The notes: generated by a model from the letters alone, not told the origin. A DNA stretch of 64,000 nt from Ceratodon purpureus (GCA_014871385.1 CM026427.1:4844988-4908987); one strand, 5' to 3'; numbered from the stretch's first letter, positions 25,129-37,652 are shown. Made by a program: numbers and translations.

Positions 25129-26060
25129 TTAACCCCTAAACTCCCAAGCAACCAAAATGTGGTCGCCGGCTATTTTGGGCAGTGTCCCACACTGTCAAAA
25201 ATAACTTTCAGATTTTGAGATTTTTCATGTGGATTCTCTAGGTCATTACGTACATGCCAAGCTTTGTTTCATAAGATTTGGTTATGTAATGCAAAAGTTA
25301 TGAATGGTTGAAGGTAAAAAATCTCAACGTGGGCAGCCACAAAAAATTTCAAATATATTTTTCAAAAAATAAATAAAAATATCATCATTTTGTAGAGATT
25401 CATATTTGAATAGAATGTTTTGATTCAGTCCATTCCAACAAGTGAGGTAAAAGATATGACAATTCATGTTATGTAAGCAGTTTGGTCAAGTCTTCATGAA
25501 AAAAAACTTTAAGAACTCATTTTGCACACAATTTTGACAATTTTTCAAAAATAAAAATTGGAATTATTTTTTGTTATGTATCACATCATTTTTACCATTG
25601 AAAGTATTGTTATCCATTTTTACGTGGATGTAATTCGCAATTTAGTTTTTCCTTATATTCTACATTGTATTTTGATTTACATATCATTTGAAGATGAAAA
25701 TCTAGATTTTTTCATTTAATATTTTTTGAGTAGAATCTCAAGTCATTTTTATATTAGAATATGGAGTTGCCCATTTCAAATTTGTAAAGCATATTTTTTG
25801 AAAATTCATTGAAAGTGAGATTTCAGCTTTTTGAAGGATTGAAAAAAACTTGTTTTTTAACTTTGAACATTACAATCTTGCAATTGGTGTTGTATTTTTC
25901 TCTAAAATTTTGGAAAAGAATGTCTGAATAAGTTAGCTATAAGATCCTACGGTTGAAATTGCAAAAAAATGTCACAAAATTGGAAAAACTAACTTGCTTA
26001 AAAAAAGTGTATTAAAAGGCAGCTTTCGATGTGAATTCATGGTGGGCATTTAGGGGTTAA
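25129..26060. mobile_element. AT-rich terminal-inverted-repeat element, copy A
   Basis: The left end TTAACCCCTAAA (25129) and the right end TTTAGGGGTTAA (26049-26060) are perfect 12-bp inverted termini. The match extends weakly inward to C/G-CCC. The interior is AT-rich and non-coding, with a conserved-looking GATCCTACGGTTGAAATT near the right end that recurs with small changes near 39120. No target-site duplication could be seen. Probably a non-autonomous DNA element; class unknown. Confidence 0.5.
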
Positions 26061-27412
26061 ACACCAAGTAATTAGAGTTTGATATCATACAATTTGAATG
26101 ATTGAAAAATGTGGATGAATTTAGAAACCAACATGTAAGTTTAGAGTCTCATTGTCACAACTTACTAAATCTTCCTTAACTCTTATACATAGAGCCCTTA
26201 ATTTCTCATGTTTTTTTTGTAGAGTTTCTATATCACGTAAGTTTTAAGACACATTCCAGGTAATTTTTGCGAGCATTTGAATATTTTATAATTTTTTACA
26301 ATTTTTAGATTTTATCAACTTTCAATCCTCCAAAAATGAAGAAAAGTTGTGTGGTATCTAATTATTTATATTAATGTAAATATTTAGTACCTTTAGAAGA
26401 TTAATGATGCTTTGGATTGTTTTTGATTGAAAATGTAAGAGTGGAGTAAGATTTAGTAGATTGTGACTGATGTAACTAATGCCCAAAAGGATGTTACAAT
26501 AATTTAAGAATGTTACTACATGTGTATTAAGTCTTAGCTATAACAACATTTTCAAAAAAAAATTGCAATAGAAAGAGCTCTAAATATTATAAATGCACAT
26601 TCAATTTCATTTACAAATTTCACTTTTCTATAAAATCTCAATTTCATCTTTTAATATTACAATCATGATTGTTTACTAGCAAGTTAATCTATACACTATT
26701 CAATGTTCGAAACCTACAATTACTTAGAAAATAGAAGCTTTTATTCCCACCATTTAAAGATGAGAACCCTCAATTCCAATTATGAATAATTTCTTTGAAA
26801 ATTTAGACAATTTACATAATATTCTCAAGTAATTGTAGATATGTGTTTTTCTATATTTGAAGCTAGTGTAGTCCATGTATGACATAATTTGGTTTAAGGA
26901 AGCATGTGGTAGTAGAGCATTCATTGACTTGGTGGACCATAGAGGCATTGAAAACAAAATGAAGTCAATAAAGAATTTAATTGGAATTCAATATTTTAAT
27001 ATTTAATTAGACTAAAAAACTTAGAAGGCTTAATTAATAATATTATGTGAACATCATTAAATCATAAACTATAAGATTTTAGGAATTTAATTATTTTTGA
27101 GATTTTGAAGATTATAATTTATTAAATTATAAAATATTAAACACACTATTAATTTTATTTACAAGTTTTTAAAAATAAAATTTGATAAAACTCCAATTCC
27201 TCACTTTATTGTTTCAAAAAATTATAATTCACATTAAATTAATGTCCAAAATTGTGATATACATTATTGAATCACTTGCTTTGGCATTATATTACACTCT
27301 ACTACAACATCTTACAAAAACAATAAAATTTTAAGATAGAAGTTTGGATAAGTGCTAGATACTTAAAAAGATAGGAATAAGAATTTGAATAAAATAAATC
27401 ATTATCTTACAA

Positions 27413-27449
27413 AAATAAAAATAAAAATAAAAATAAAATAAAAAATAAA

Positions 27450-27525
<76 letters not shown>
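27413..27525. repeat. A-rich (AAAAT)n followed by long (AT)n microsatellite
   Basis: Runs of AAAATA-type units at about 27413-27450 lead into uninterrupted TA dinucleotides at about 27454-27525. Confidence 0.9.
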
Positions 27526-27528
<3 letters not shown>

Positions 27529-28480
27529 CATAGATGTCTAACTTATTTTTATTGAATTTTTCTAAAGCCCAATTTTAATATATCGCTTCATAGAGAACTT
27601 TATAAGATGAAATATTTGCATGAAAATGTTAACCAATAACTTACAAGTTGAAATTTAGCATAATGCACTTGCAATAAGTCAGAAAAGAATGATGGAAAAA
27701 AATATCAACGTCATGGCAGTATGCACTTGTATGAATCCAATGCATGCAAACAAATTCTAATGGCTCCATCTATTACATAATAAGGGATGTTTTTTGTCCA
27801 ATGGTTCGTATGCATATAATGGGAACCAGTTTCCCACAAAAACTTGTTAAAGTGAGGTGTAAATTGGAAGCCTCGCCTCTCACTTTGGACATCATAAGCT
27901 TCAAAGCACCTTTGAGAACATAGCACAATGGAGTCTACTTGTGAGAGTGCATAATTTGTAAGATCGATAATAGTCGTGAGTTGTTTCTAAATACATGAAA
28001 ATATGATCAAAATATTTATGTACTAATGACCGGCACAGGTGAAGCTAGTCGGTACAAAAGATGGCTTGAATCACAGACAAAGTCACAATACGATCTGTAG
28101 AAACAGAGCAGAATTTTATGGTAGTAATCAACTGCTAACATACAATGCTTGATTGAAAAGAGACGCCTGTATATCACAAAAGATCCACATCTCTTTTAAA
28201 CAGCTCTTGCAATTCAAATTGCCTATCTGCATGAAAATGTTAAAATCGTTGCCTATGGCTCCTCTACAGGATATGATATCAAAATGGCAAATCTGGACAC
28301 TTCCGCCTGGACACTTCGCTTGCAAAAATGTGAAGGCTAAACTCTCAATTTAACAGATACTTACAATGATGTATATTTTCAGCCTCACTAATGTAAATGG
28401 ATTAGCTAACTTACAGCCCGTTTGCCGAGAAAAGATTCAGGATTAAGAGTCGGATAGACTCTGCAGATGACTCCTTAAAA

Positions 28481-30070
28481 TCAGCCACTGTGGTCTTCAC
28501 AGTCACCATTCCTAAAAGGAAGCAGAACCGGGATCTCCTCTTTCTGATCATGGTCGGCTTTGCTGGGAAGAGTTGCATAGGCAGATGAGTGCACACGATC
28601 CAACGCCTGTTCAGCCTGCTGATGCCAATTCGTAAGGCATGTTATGAGTACGAGACTCGAAGCTTGTGTAACAATTCCAAGAACCATGCCTATCCAGAGA
28701 CCACGTCCTTTCAAATCATACACGAAGCCAAGCACCACAGCTGCAGGTAAGCCAACGATGTAGTAAGCGCCCAGATTGGCAGCTGCACCAAATGCTTGCC
28801 ACCCACATCCACGAGCTACTCCCGAGAGTACTCCTTGTATGGAATCCATCAAGTGCATGATCGCTAGCAAGGGAGTGCACTGTGCAACATAGTCGATCAC
28901 TTCCTGCTCATGCGTGTATGCCTTTCCCCATAGGTTTCGCCAAGTGTACATAACCATTGCCGTCAAAATCCCCTCAGTTAGGCTCATGCTAACCGCAATT
29001 GTCACTGCGCCTTTGGCAGCCTGTGGTCGTCCTGCCCCTAATTCATTCCCCACCCGGGTGCTCGCAGCAGCACCGATTCCGAAAGGTATCATGTAAAGCA
29101 GAGCGGTGCTTGTGAGGCAGATTGAAAGAGTAGAGGTTTCCAGCTGGGGGTTTGGTAGCAGCCCAGAGAGTAGTACGAGGGCTTCAAAAGACCAATATTC
29201 AAGGCATATCATGACGGCCGATGGGATGGCTAGTTTGAAGAAGGACGAAAGATCGTTGAACGCTTCTCGTGAGAACGGCGACCATGTCCTCCTGCATGAT
29301 GGAGAATACTTCACGTATAACGCTAGCACTATGGCGTTTAGCCAGTTTGACACACTGCTTGCAATTGCTGCTCCGCGGAACCCTATTCCCAGCTTAAAAA
29401 TCAGAAGCCAGCAAAGAGGAATGTGCAGGATCAAGGTGGCAGCAGATAATAGTGCCATAGGAAGGACAATACTCTGGGTCTGGAGAAACTTCACTAATGG
29501 CTGCAGAGTCGCAACTGCAAATACGGTTGGTATTAGATAACGAGCATATACACCTGCAAGCTCGGAGATCTTAGGATCTTGGCCCAAAAATACCAGCAGA
29601 TCGTCCATGTTCCACCAAACCACTGTAATTGGTATGCATACCAGGTACAATACAAAAATTGCACGCTGCACGTAAATGCCCAGCATGGGGTACTGCTTCG
29701 CCCCATAAGCTTGCCCACAGAGTGTTTCCAGTGCGGCAGCCATGCCGATGATGAAGCTTGTGCCTGTCACACTAGCAAACGAGGCTGCAATGGAAGCACT
29801 GGCCAGTTCCAACTCCCCCAAGTGACCCACGAACATGACAGAAACCACAATCAGCAAGTACTGCAGAAGTGCCACGCAAACCATGGGCACTGCAATATAT
29901 AGTTGTTTCCGCGCTTCCCCTAATATCCATTCCAGCGTGCAAGAGATCACCTCGTCTCGTCTGCTCACTGATCTTTTGTCCCCATTCGCGAAGGTGAAGA
30001 AGTGTGGTTGATGAGTCTCCACCTGGCTTTGTAACAGAGGTTCCTGCAACGCGCCATTTCCATCCCCCAT
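28481..30070 (-). CDS. MATE family efflux transporter (DTX type), copy 1
   Basis: An intronless coding region of 529 residues from ATG 30070 (MGDGNGALQEPLL). The frame stays open upstream but starts there with GTG. A good splice acceptor (CTGTTTCAG|G at 30121/30122) points to a 5' UTR intron just above the ATG. The protein has a polar N-terminus of about 55 residues, then about 12 membrane helices in two MatE halves. Family signatures are ETLCGQAYGAKQY, WSFEALVLLSGLLPNPQLETS, GAAASTRVGNELGAGRP and GVARGCGWQAFGAAANLGAYY. MATE proteins export organic cations and secondary metabolites by proton or sodium antiport, at the plasma membrane or tonoplast; the substrate here cannot be read. It is a close paralogue of the gene at 41172-42764, same strand, about 11 kb away. 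Confidence 0.93.
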   Translation of the reverse strand: MGDGNGALQEPLLQSQVETHQPHFFTFANGDKRSVSRRDEVISCTLEWILGEARKQLYIAVPMVCVALLQYLLIVVSVMFVGHLGELELASASIAASFASVTGTSFIIGMAAALETLCGQAYGAKQYPMLGIYVQRAIFVLYLVCIPITVVWWNMDDLLVFLGQDPKISELAGVYARYLIPTVFAVATLQPLVKFLQTQSIVLPMALLSAATLILHIPLCWLLIFKLGIGFRGAAIASSVSNWLNAIVLALYVKYSPSCRRTWSPFSREAFNDLSSFFKLAIPSAVMICLEYWSFEALVLLSGLLPNPQLETSTLSICLTSTALLYMIPFGIGAAASTRVGNELGAGRPQAAKGAVTIAVSMSLTEGILTAMVMYTWRNLWGKAYTHEQEVIDYVAQCTPLLAIMHLMDSIQGVLSGVARGCGWQAFGAAANLGAYYIVGLPAAVVLGFVYDLKGRGLWIGMVLGIVTQASSLVLITCLTNWHQQAEQALDRVHSSAYATLPSKADHDQKEEIPVLLPFRNGDCEDHSG

Positions 30071-32613
30071 GGTTGTATCTTTCAGTTCTCGATGAGAACT
30101 TGAACTAAGAGTTGCTGGTTCCTGAAACAGCTTCTGCAACGACACACCAGTGCAGTAAAGTCACCATATATTGTAAAACACATGAACTTGACAGAGGCTT
30201 CACCATAAATAAAAAAATAAAAAAACACCACCTGTTCTTGATCGTCAGACTCGACTCACACATGTTGCATGACCCCGGAAAAACAGATAAGCTATTTTGC
30301 ACGATTACCTAATCCAAAGAACCGTTACGATTTGTACAAAGCATGGCAATTCTACAACAAAATGACTAGGGTCACTGATGTGGAAATTGTGGCTTTCACA
30401 AACGTGCTAAAGGAAGCATTCAGCAAAAAAATCCCGCAGACAAGCATTGCGTATTCAATGACACTCATTGGAGTGAAATTCAACAACACAGGCCAAACCG
30501 GCGAGCTGCTCTTACCACATACGGTCACGTTGTCGAGCTCTACAAAGACACCAGAATGCACTAAATTCTAAGTCAGACATTCTACATTTGTAAGAATGCT
30601 GGACTGTGGATGCTCCCCTCTCCCAAAGGCCAGTGACTGTACCCTACGTAACTACCCATACTGTGTACAGAGAGAGGGAAGGTGTAAAAAACGTATGCAT
30701 CCATTTCAAGGAGAACCTTAAAAAATTATATCAAGGGCCCTACTTAGAATCCTCTTCGGGAAATGGGCTTAGAAAATCAAACCTACGGAATCGTGGGTTT
30801 CACTGAAGGCGAGGCTCTGGAGGCTCCGAATTAGGGCAGCTTGATTCAAACAGCTCTTCCTAATGGCGCGTCTAACTTAAACCTGCACACTCCAATGATG
30901 GTCCCATTTCCGAAGCTTGAACACTAACATGAAGCGCAGTCTGGGACTCTGGGTGAACACGTAAAGGCTGGTACACGATGACGAACTCTTTAAACTGACA
31001 CAGCATTGTATTCAATTCTCCAAAGACTGACACCCTGCGGTACTGCCTGCAATCTGGTACTAAAGACCTGCCCACTAACGAACTCCTCCACCAAGCTTCC
31101 CACCACATCTCGATTCTATCCACATCCCCGCGTCACCACACTCCAGCAACTAAATCCTTAAACAAGCAACAACGCAAGAACCTGCGAACCAACACATCCT
31201 CCTACTCCCGAAACTCAGAACCCCAATCACCCAAATAAATTTAAACAAAACCCAATCACCATCACATTGTGCCAACAACGATCCAATGTTCCAAAGAGTA
31301 GAGACTCACATGATTACAGAAACAAATTCCAATCGAAAGTATCAACAAAGAGATCCAAAGACCAACTCAACTCAGAACCTGAATCCCAGCCTAACCCCTA
31401 AATCTAAACTTACCAAAACGAGATTAGAAAAAAACTCACTTAAAAACACAGACTTGAAACAGTTACTGTGGTCCACTTCGTGATCCAAACACACGATGAA
31501 AAGGCCAAAACAATCACTGAATTCCAGTAGTGTTCGTAACGAAGTCTGATCTCGCAGCGTGGTCCAGGAAGTTCACATGGTCATGATCGGTGAAACCATC
31601 TGATCGGACTCCCGGCTAGTGCTAGCAATGATGGTGTATATCCTCTGACAAGTACCCGAGTCTGCAAATGAAGCGATGATCAGTGCGTCAAGGAGTATAC
31701 ATGATGATAGGATCGATCCAGTGCCAGTGCGTGTGCAGTCCATGACTCGTGAAGTGCGTGGTAGAATATGAATCCGTGAACCTGGAGCTGCATGTGCATG
31801 TGAAACGGTTGCAGTGGACCTAGCTTGGGGCCCGCTGCGGCACTGGTGGCGCGCGCAGGCTGGATCTGCCGTTGCGAGTACTAACTTAACTTACATGTCT
31901 GCAGCGGCGTCGTCTGCTCTCATGTTATGTTGTCATTCATTCATGAGCTTCACCGTTTCTACGTGGACACGAATGGAATGGGTGCCGCTGTTCATTTCCA
32001 CAGTGTTTTCAGTACCACCGTATTGGCAGCTGGCTCAGCAGTGAGCACTGATTTTTTTTTAGTTTTGTTACCAGTTCTGAGATTTATATACAGGTTCAGC
32101 TTGAGCAATATTTTTTATTTTATTTTTATTTTTGAAGCAAATGAATCTTGAGCAATATTTTTATGATTTGTGGTAGGGTGGTGTGATTGCTGTCAGGGCT
32201 GACTAGTGGGTACAGGCGTTACAGTCGTGCAATGAAGTTGGAAGCTCGTGAGATGGACATTGAGGAACATGTTCATTAAATTGGATGATTTTGTTTATAT
32301 TGGTTGCTACACTACCGTAGGTTAAGAAATCATTCACTCCCTAGTTCCAAATGCCCTGTTTAATACACTGATCACATTGGTCTAATTCACTCCTCTCCTA
32401 AATTTACTAAAATGAACCCCAATTCAATCAATACTCTTGATAGAGTGGAGATTTTACGGCTGGTATCCTCATTACTCTTCTGTAATGTATAGATGCAATT
32501 TTTTGGACAATTATAAAATAAGAAGTTGTTTATTGATTTTTTAAATCATTTGAAAATGTAAGAAAGTACAATTATAAATTTATTCAACAAAAATAGAAAG
32601 TACTTATTTAAGA
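30071..32613. other. Upstream region of MATE copy 1
   Basis: Contains the probable leader exon, 5' UTR intron and promoter of the MATE gene in about the first 1.3 kb. The remainder (31500-32613) becomes AT-rich with no supported ORF. The ORF at 31814-32044 lacks any family signature. Confidence 0.45.
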
Positions 32614-33363
32614 TTATTTTTTTTCTTTTTGTTTTGATGCTCGTATAATGCTAATAGAGACACCTTGAATTTCGTGGCTTGTAGGACAATCTTCTTCATT
32701 TTCATCTTCATCTAATTGAAAACAAGCATCTACATCTTCTGGATTTGAAAATGTTACGTAAGCATAAAATCCATCCTTTTTGGTTCCCCCAGAATAAAAT
32801 TTCTTGAACTTCATCGTGTTGTTGGGAACATAATTCTTTTGAAACTTCTGGAAGTGGTTTTTGAGAATACCTTTAGTTAATTTAAAAGGAGAAAATTCTA
32901 ATTTGATTGTATCTCTTGATTTTTTATTTGCAACTTGACGTGGAGTATACTTCCAGCTTTCGGGCTCAGATTCCATCCTTCTCATTATTTGTTGATTTTT
33001 TAATGATTGAACTAACGTTTCATTGGTTAATCCCATTGTCTTCAAATGATCCAATATTATTCTTTGTTGTTCTAATTGCACTTGTCTCATATGTTCTTGC
33101 TCCATCCGTTGATACTCTAGTTCCATCATTCTTGAATGCTCAAACTGCATCATTCTTTGTTGTTCTAATTGTATCATGTGTTCTTGCTCCATCCGTTGAA
33201 GCTCTAGTTCCATCATTCTTTGTTGTTCTAATTGCACTTGTATCAAGTGTTCTTGCTCCATCCGCTGATGCTCTACTTCCATCATTCTTGAACGCTCAAA
33301 TTCCATCATTTGTTGATATTCAATATCCATCGACCTTTGAACCATCAACCTTTGAAACTCCAT
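32614..33363 (-). CDS. Orphan protein with Met/Gln/Glu repeats and an RRM-like C-terminus
   Basis: ATG 33363 gives 249 residues; the frame above it starts only with TTG. Residues 1 to about 105 are Met/Gln/Glu/Arg-rich repeats built on QRMEQEHMIQ and LEQQRMMELE, predicted to be coiled coil. The repeats are visible in DNA as copies of a 21-mer at 33092, 33179 and 33248, spaced 87 and 69 bp, both multiples of three. The C-terminal part (about 165-245) resembles an RNA-recognition motif, with KKDGFYAYVTF matching the RNP1 pattern. The coding DNA is far more AT-rich than the neighbouring MATE and THO1 genes. An acceptor-like TTTCAAAG just upstream leaves an additional 5' exon possible. I do not recognise the family, and RNA binding is inference. 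An intact 249-codon frame with in-frame repeat changes argues for coding. Confidence 0.55.
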   Translation of the reverse strand: MEFQRLMVQRSMDIEYQQMMEFERSRMMEVEHQRMEQEHLIQVQLEQQRMMELELQRMEQEHMIQLEQQRMMQFEHSRMMELEYQRMEQEHMRQVQLEQQRIILDHLKTMGLTNETLVQSLKNQQIMRRMESEPESWKYTPRQVANKKSRDTIKLEFSPFKLTKGILKNHFQKFQKNYVPNNTMKFKKFYSGGTKKDGFYAYVTFSNPEDVDACFQLDEDENEEDCPTSHEIQGVSISIIRASKQKEKK

Positions 33364-35732
33364 CAAGTACCTTTGAAATAAATATAAAAGATTATATAAG
33401 TTATACTTGAATCATTAAACAATGGAATAACTTTTATACAACTATGGATAAAACACAAACACAATTATATTATGTTACTAAATAAGATTTTTTATCTGAA
33501 TGATACCAAGACTGCAAAGACTTTATATATCTTCTAAAGCTCGTTCACTTTAAAAAAGATTTTTACTTTAAAGTAAAAGACATTTTATAAGGTAAAAGAT
33601 ATATTTTCAGGTAAAATATACCTTTAAAAGTCTATTTTACTTTAAATTTGTCTTTTACTTTAATAATTGTCCTTTACTTATGGAAGTATTCCATGGCCAA
33701 AGCATATTGTCTGAAATTGTGACTGCTCAACTAATGTACCGTAATCAAATGAAGTGAAAAAATGGACTGAAATTGCACTATTTGAGCGGCTGATAGAACC
33801 AAGATTGGCCAATATAATGAACACGGTGTTCACGGGTTGTATTAAACAAAAAAGGAGAAAAAAATAAAAATAAAAAATAAAAATAAAAAAGAGGAAGAAA
33901 AGGCCTTGCAGGTATTATGGGACACTGTAATGGTTGTTGAAGGATACTGGCAAGGTATTATAGTATGAACATGAGGGTACAGATAAAAGTTTAATCATTT
34001 TATTGTGCACTAATTGGATTTATGCAATGGGTATCACTGTAATTTGGAATGTGATTGGTTTTGTTTTAGCCAGAATTGCTCTTTTTACCGTGAATTGAGA
34101 GGATTGTTTTTTGGTGTTGTTTATGGTTGTACTTGGTTTTGTACTTCTCTGGAGCGTGGAGTTTTTGGGTGAACTGGTTTCGGACCTCGGTGTGATATTT
34201 GTTTCGTACAATCACACTTATCAACAAATTCTGATGTGGATGTCTACTTTTTTCCCGTAGCAACCAGCTGTGTTCATGTACTTATTTGGCTCTTTTCTTA
34301 TTGTGCATCATGAACTTGACCATTTGGGCTACCATTTCGTTATCTGCAATCTGATTTACACTGCAAAATGAATGATTGTACTTTTGGATGATTTTTGTCA
34401 TAGGTTCATGAGTGCTTTTCGACTTGGAGCTTGTGATAAGAGGTTGAGAATTTGGTGTCACCCTATGGCAGATCCAAGCATTACTCTAAGAGTTTACAGT
34501 TGTGAACTAAAATTGAAGAGATTGGAAGGAAGGAAGGAAGTGCAAGAAGAAAACATTTTTACCGTTCATTGATATTTAAGGCTCATTTTTTTAAATGTGT
34601 AAAAATTGTTGTTAATTTTTAAAAGATTGATTCTGTTAATTTTGAGACTACATTTAAAAAGACAATGTGTAGAATTTGTCTTTAAGTTTGAAAGATTTTG
34701 AGTTTATTAAATATACTTCAACTACTGTATTACAAAAACAAATCATTTGAAGGTGTCTTCATCGACAATATATTGTTCTATATTGTCCCGTATTGTGCTA
34801 CAACCATATTTTAGATATTGTACCATGACTATACATTACCATATTGTACTCTAAATATTGTATTGTATTTTGCTATATATGTTGTATTATATTGTACTAC
34901 AATATTGACATCAACTTCAACAAAAATTTTAATCTTATTTTATTTTGAGCCATGAAGAAGTTTCATGTGTATCCATATGATTTTGATTAATATAAGGTGC
35001 TTTCAGTTTTCTCCGTATCAAATATAGTCTCTTCCAATATAGGAGTATATTTTAATAATAGAATTTATTAATTGAATACAAGTGAATATTTATGATACAA
35101 TGGCATAGAATTTGGTATATTACAACATGCATGCTTGTGATGATAGGTTTTAATAGAAGCTTGTATGTGTTGAATTGAGATTTCCAATTTAAGTTTCAAA
35201 GTTATCAAAATTAATATTTGAGTTTGAGAGTGGTAATCCGTCTCATTGCATACACTTGGATGAAAGCATGACAAACTACATGTACCACATAGTATTGAGA
35301 TTACTAAACTTTAGTTTTTAAAATCACATCCAATATTACCAAACAAAAACTATCCAATTTTTAATTGTTTATTTATTCTAATTTCTAATTACTTTTCTAG
35401 CTATGGGAAAAGTGCTTGTAGAAATGCAGAGCCTCACTGCTTGTTAGAAGTACAATTGTAACAGTCACTTTCCATGTTGGAAGCTTTTGTCGGAAAGATT
35501 TTTACTCTCCCATTCTAATTCCCTGGTTGTAAAGCAAACACGCTAATGGTACGCTGCCATACAAAACTGGCATGACAGCCTCGCTCGCTCTGTACAACCT
35601 ACTTGTAAATGATATCCACTTGAATGTGAAGGCCATGCATCACAATCTGTAGAACATTGAAAATTTGTTTCCTTAAACTCCATGTTATGTACCAAAGATT
35701 CTACATCTCAAAGACACAATGAGCTCACTGAC

Positions 35733-36053
35733 TGTAAGGTAAATGACCAGTAACCGACCATTTAAGCAATTTTGGAGGTTATTTTTCAAAGTACGATGTG
35801 GGAGAAATTTTTCCCATGTAGGAAGATAAGGTATTTGTGTATACAAATTTTTTCAGAATTTTTTCAGAATTTTTCCTCAAAAATTGGAATTACAGTGAAT
35901 TTTAAGGAGGCAAAAGTGCAGCGTACTAGTAACCAGTCATTGAAGATTTCCACCCAAAATGTTCAGGAAAACAAAGATTCTATAGTGGAAACTGAAGATT
36001 TTGCCCACTAGTCTGTTACTGGTATTGGTCGGCTACTGGTCATTTACCTTACA
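35733..36053. mobile_element. MITE-like element with 28-bp terminal inverted repeats (element 1)
   Basis: The left end 35733-35760 (TGTAAGGTAAATGACCAGTA then ACCGACCA) and the inverted right end 36026-36053 match at 27 of 28 positions. The 321-bp body encodes nothing recognisable; the open frame at 35772-36011 has no domain. The ends and size fit a miniature inverted-repeat transposable element. No clear target-site duplication was found. Confidence 0.7.
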
Positions 36054-36126
36054 TGTTGTTTAGCGCTGATTCTACATTCAACGTTAGCAATGCTCCAAAA
36101 TGTGACTATCTCCCCAAATCTCACTC

Positions 36127-36230
36127 GAGGGGGGGAGGGAGCAAGGATGGTTGGGGGTCTTGAGGAGGGTCTTGAGGGGGGGGGGGGGGCTCTTCGGGGG
36201 TCTTGGGGGGCTCTTGGGGAAGCGGGATTA
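36127..36230 (+). repeat. G-rich tract with potential G-quadruplex
   Basis: Repeated GGGGTCTTGAGGAGGGTCTT-like units and a run of about 15 G residues near 36176-36190 make the plus strand strongly G-rich. Several runs of three or more G within 100 bp could form quadruplexes. Surrounding DNA is AT-rich. Confidence 0.7.
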
Positions 36231-36862
36231 TCCTATAAGGTTTGTACCTCCTCACCTTCCCTCAAAGTACAAGAGGGCTGGGGTGGATGGGGAAGTAAAT
36301 TTAAAAATATCCCAGTTTGCCATGTGGCACACCCTCAAGGGATTCATGTGGCAAAAGTCCCACAGTGACATTTCTGCATTAATTAATCAATGCAAAAATC
36401 TCATTGTGAGACACTATGATCTGGGATCTTCACTATGTGACTATGAATAGTGGAAATATCCAAGTCCAAAAGACACTTATTCAAGACAAAACCATTTTTG
36501 TTTTGCTGAGAAGAAACTACACAACAATAAATTTACCTGAAAGACCCACCACGGTTAAATGCACAACAAAACTTTACCATATACTACATATGGTACAATG
36601 TACAGTACCCACTAGAAAACATATGTTGCTATTCAGAACCGTGCCAAAAAAAAAATAGAGAATGGAATATTGATCAGTCAGTACTGGCTAAAAAGTGCTC
36701 AAAATTTGTACCTGTAAATTGAATTTTAAAGGCAATGAATTCTACTTTCATTCCATATTGATATTATACAAAAAAATTGAGAAAACAATCATTAATAGCT
36801 ATTTATAATATGCTATGTACTATGTAGAATTGCCACTTTTAGCACTGCCTATCGCCATAAAC

Positions 36863-37260
36863 CATTAGGGGAAAAATAGGATCTCCAACGGGCCTTGTAA
36901 GACAGCCCGAAGATAGGTGAACTACTGCCCGCTGACACCTCTCTGCAAAATCTCATTGGTGGATATCCTGCCCGCTGACAACAAAATTCGCCCCGCTGAC
37001 AACAGAATCCATTACTGTCCAATGGGGTGACAGCAGTGGGCACACGCTCGTTGACAGTGTCATTACTGCTCATATTGTCCAATGGGGTGACAGCAGTGGG
37101 CAATGCCTTCGCTGCAAGCGATTGGCTAGACCCTCCAAACGCCAATTTGGCGACCTGCTGGCACCATTGGTGCCAGCAGGTAAAGTGCACGGGCATGGCC
37201 AAATTTTGAGGCACGGATTCCGACCAAAGGCCCGTTGGAGACCCCATTTTTCCCCTAATG
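36863..37260. mobile_element. MITE-like element with 34-bp terminal inverted repeats (element 2)
   Basis: The left end 36863-36896 begins CATTAGGGGAAAAAT. The right end 37227-37260 is its inverted copy with 32 of 34 matches. The 398-bp body is GC-richer than the surroundings. It has two direct copies of a 20-plus-bp block containing CCAATGGGGTGACAGCAGTG (near 37019 and 37079) and a perfect internal hairpin at 37154-37180. No coding capacity was recognised. Confidence 0.75.
37154..37180. repeat. Perfect 27-bp palindrome inside MITE-like element 2
   Basis: Arms CCTGCTGGCACCA and TGGTGCCAGCAGG are exact inverted complements of 13 bp around one central base. Confidence 0.95.
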
Positions 37261-37652
37261 CAAAAAGGTATTCTAACAATGAAAGTATTTAGAGGTTTCA
37301 TAGACATGCCTTTTTATGCCTTTTGGATAGTTTTGATTAATTCCTTCTTGATGTTTGATTTCAATTCTTTGTCCTTTGCCTTTACTAAGATTCTAGAATA
37401 TCATTGTTTGTATTCGTATATATATTGAGCTTCAAATGCAATGGCCAAACTTACCTTGATATTACAATGTTGTAAGAAAGTACTTCTAATTATTAAGTAA
37501 ATTTCTACTTGCAAGATTGAGCTTTATATATGGCTCTACAAGCACAAATTTTCGCAACAAGGAGTTGAAAACATATTGACACAAAAGAATGATCAATCTA
37601 AGCCAAACTATAAGAAAAAGAATAACCCTAGTTTTAATAAAACCAATGTGAA

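Larger units (their letters stand above)
20303..28480. other. Long intergenic region between CNGC and the first MATE gene
   Basis: The stretch 20303-21600 is the probable CNGC promoter, leader and 5' UTR intron and is relatively GC-rich. From 22500 to 28000 the DNA is strongly AT-rich and contains one terminal-inverted-repeat element (25129-26060) and a long (AT)n tract. The stretch from about 28000 to 28480 is the likely MATE 3' UTR. Short ORFs (for example 23216-23748) carry no recognisable domain. Confidence 0.5.
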
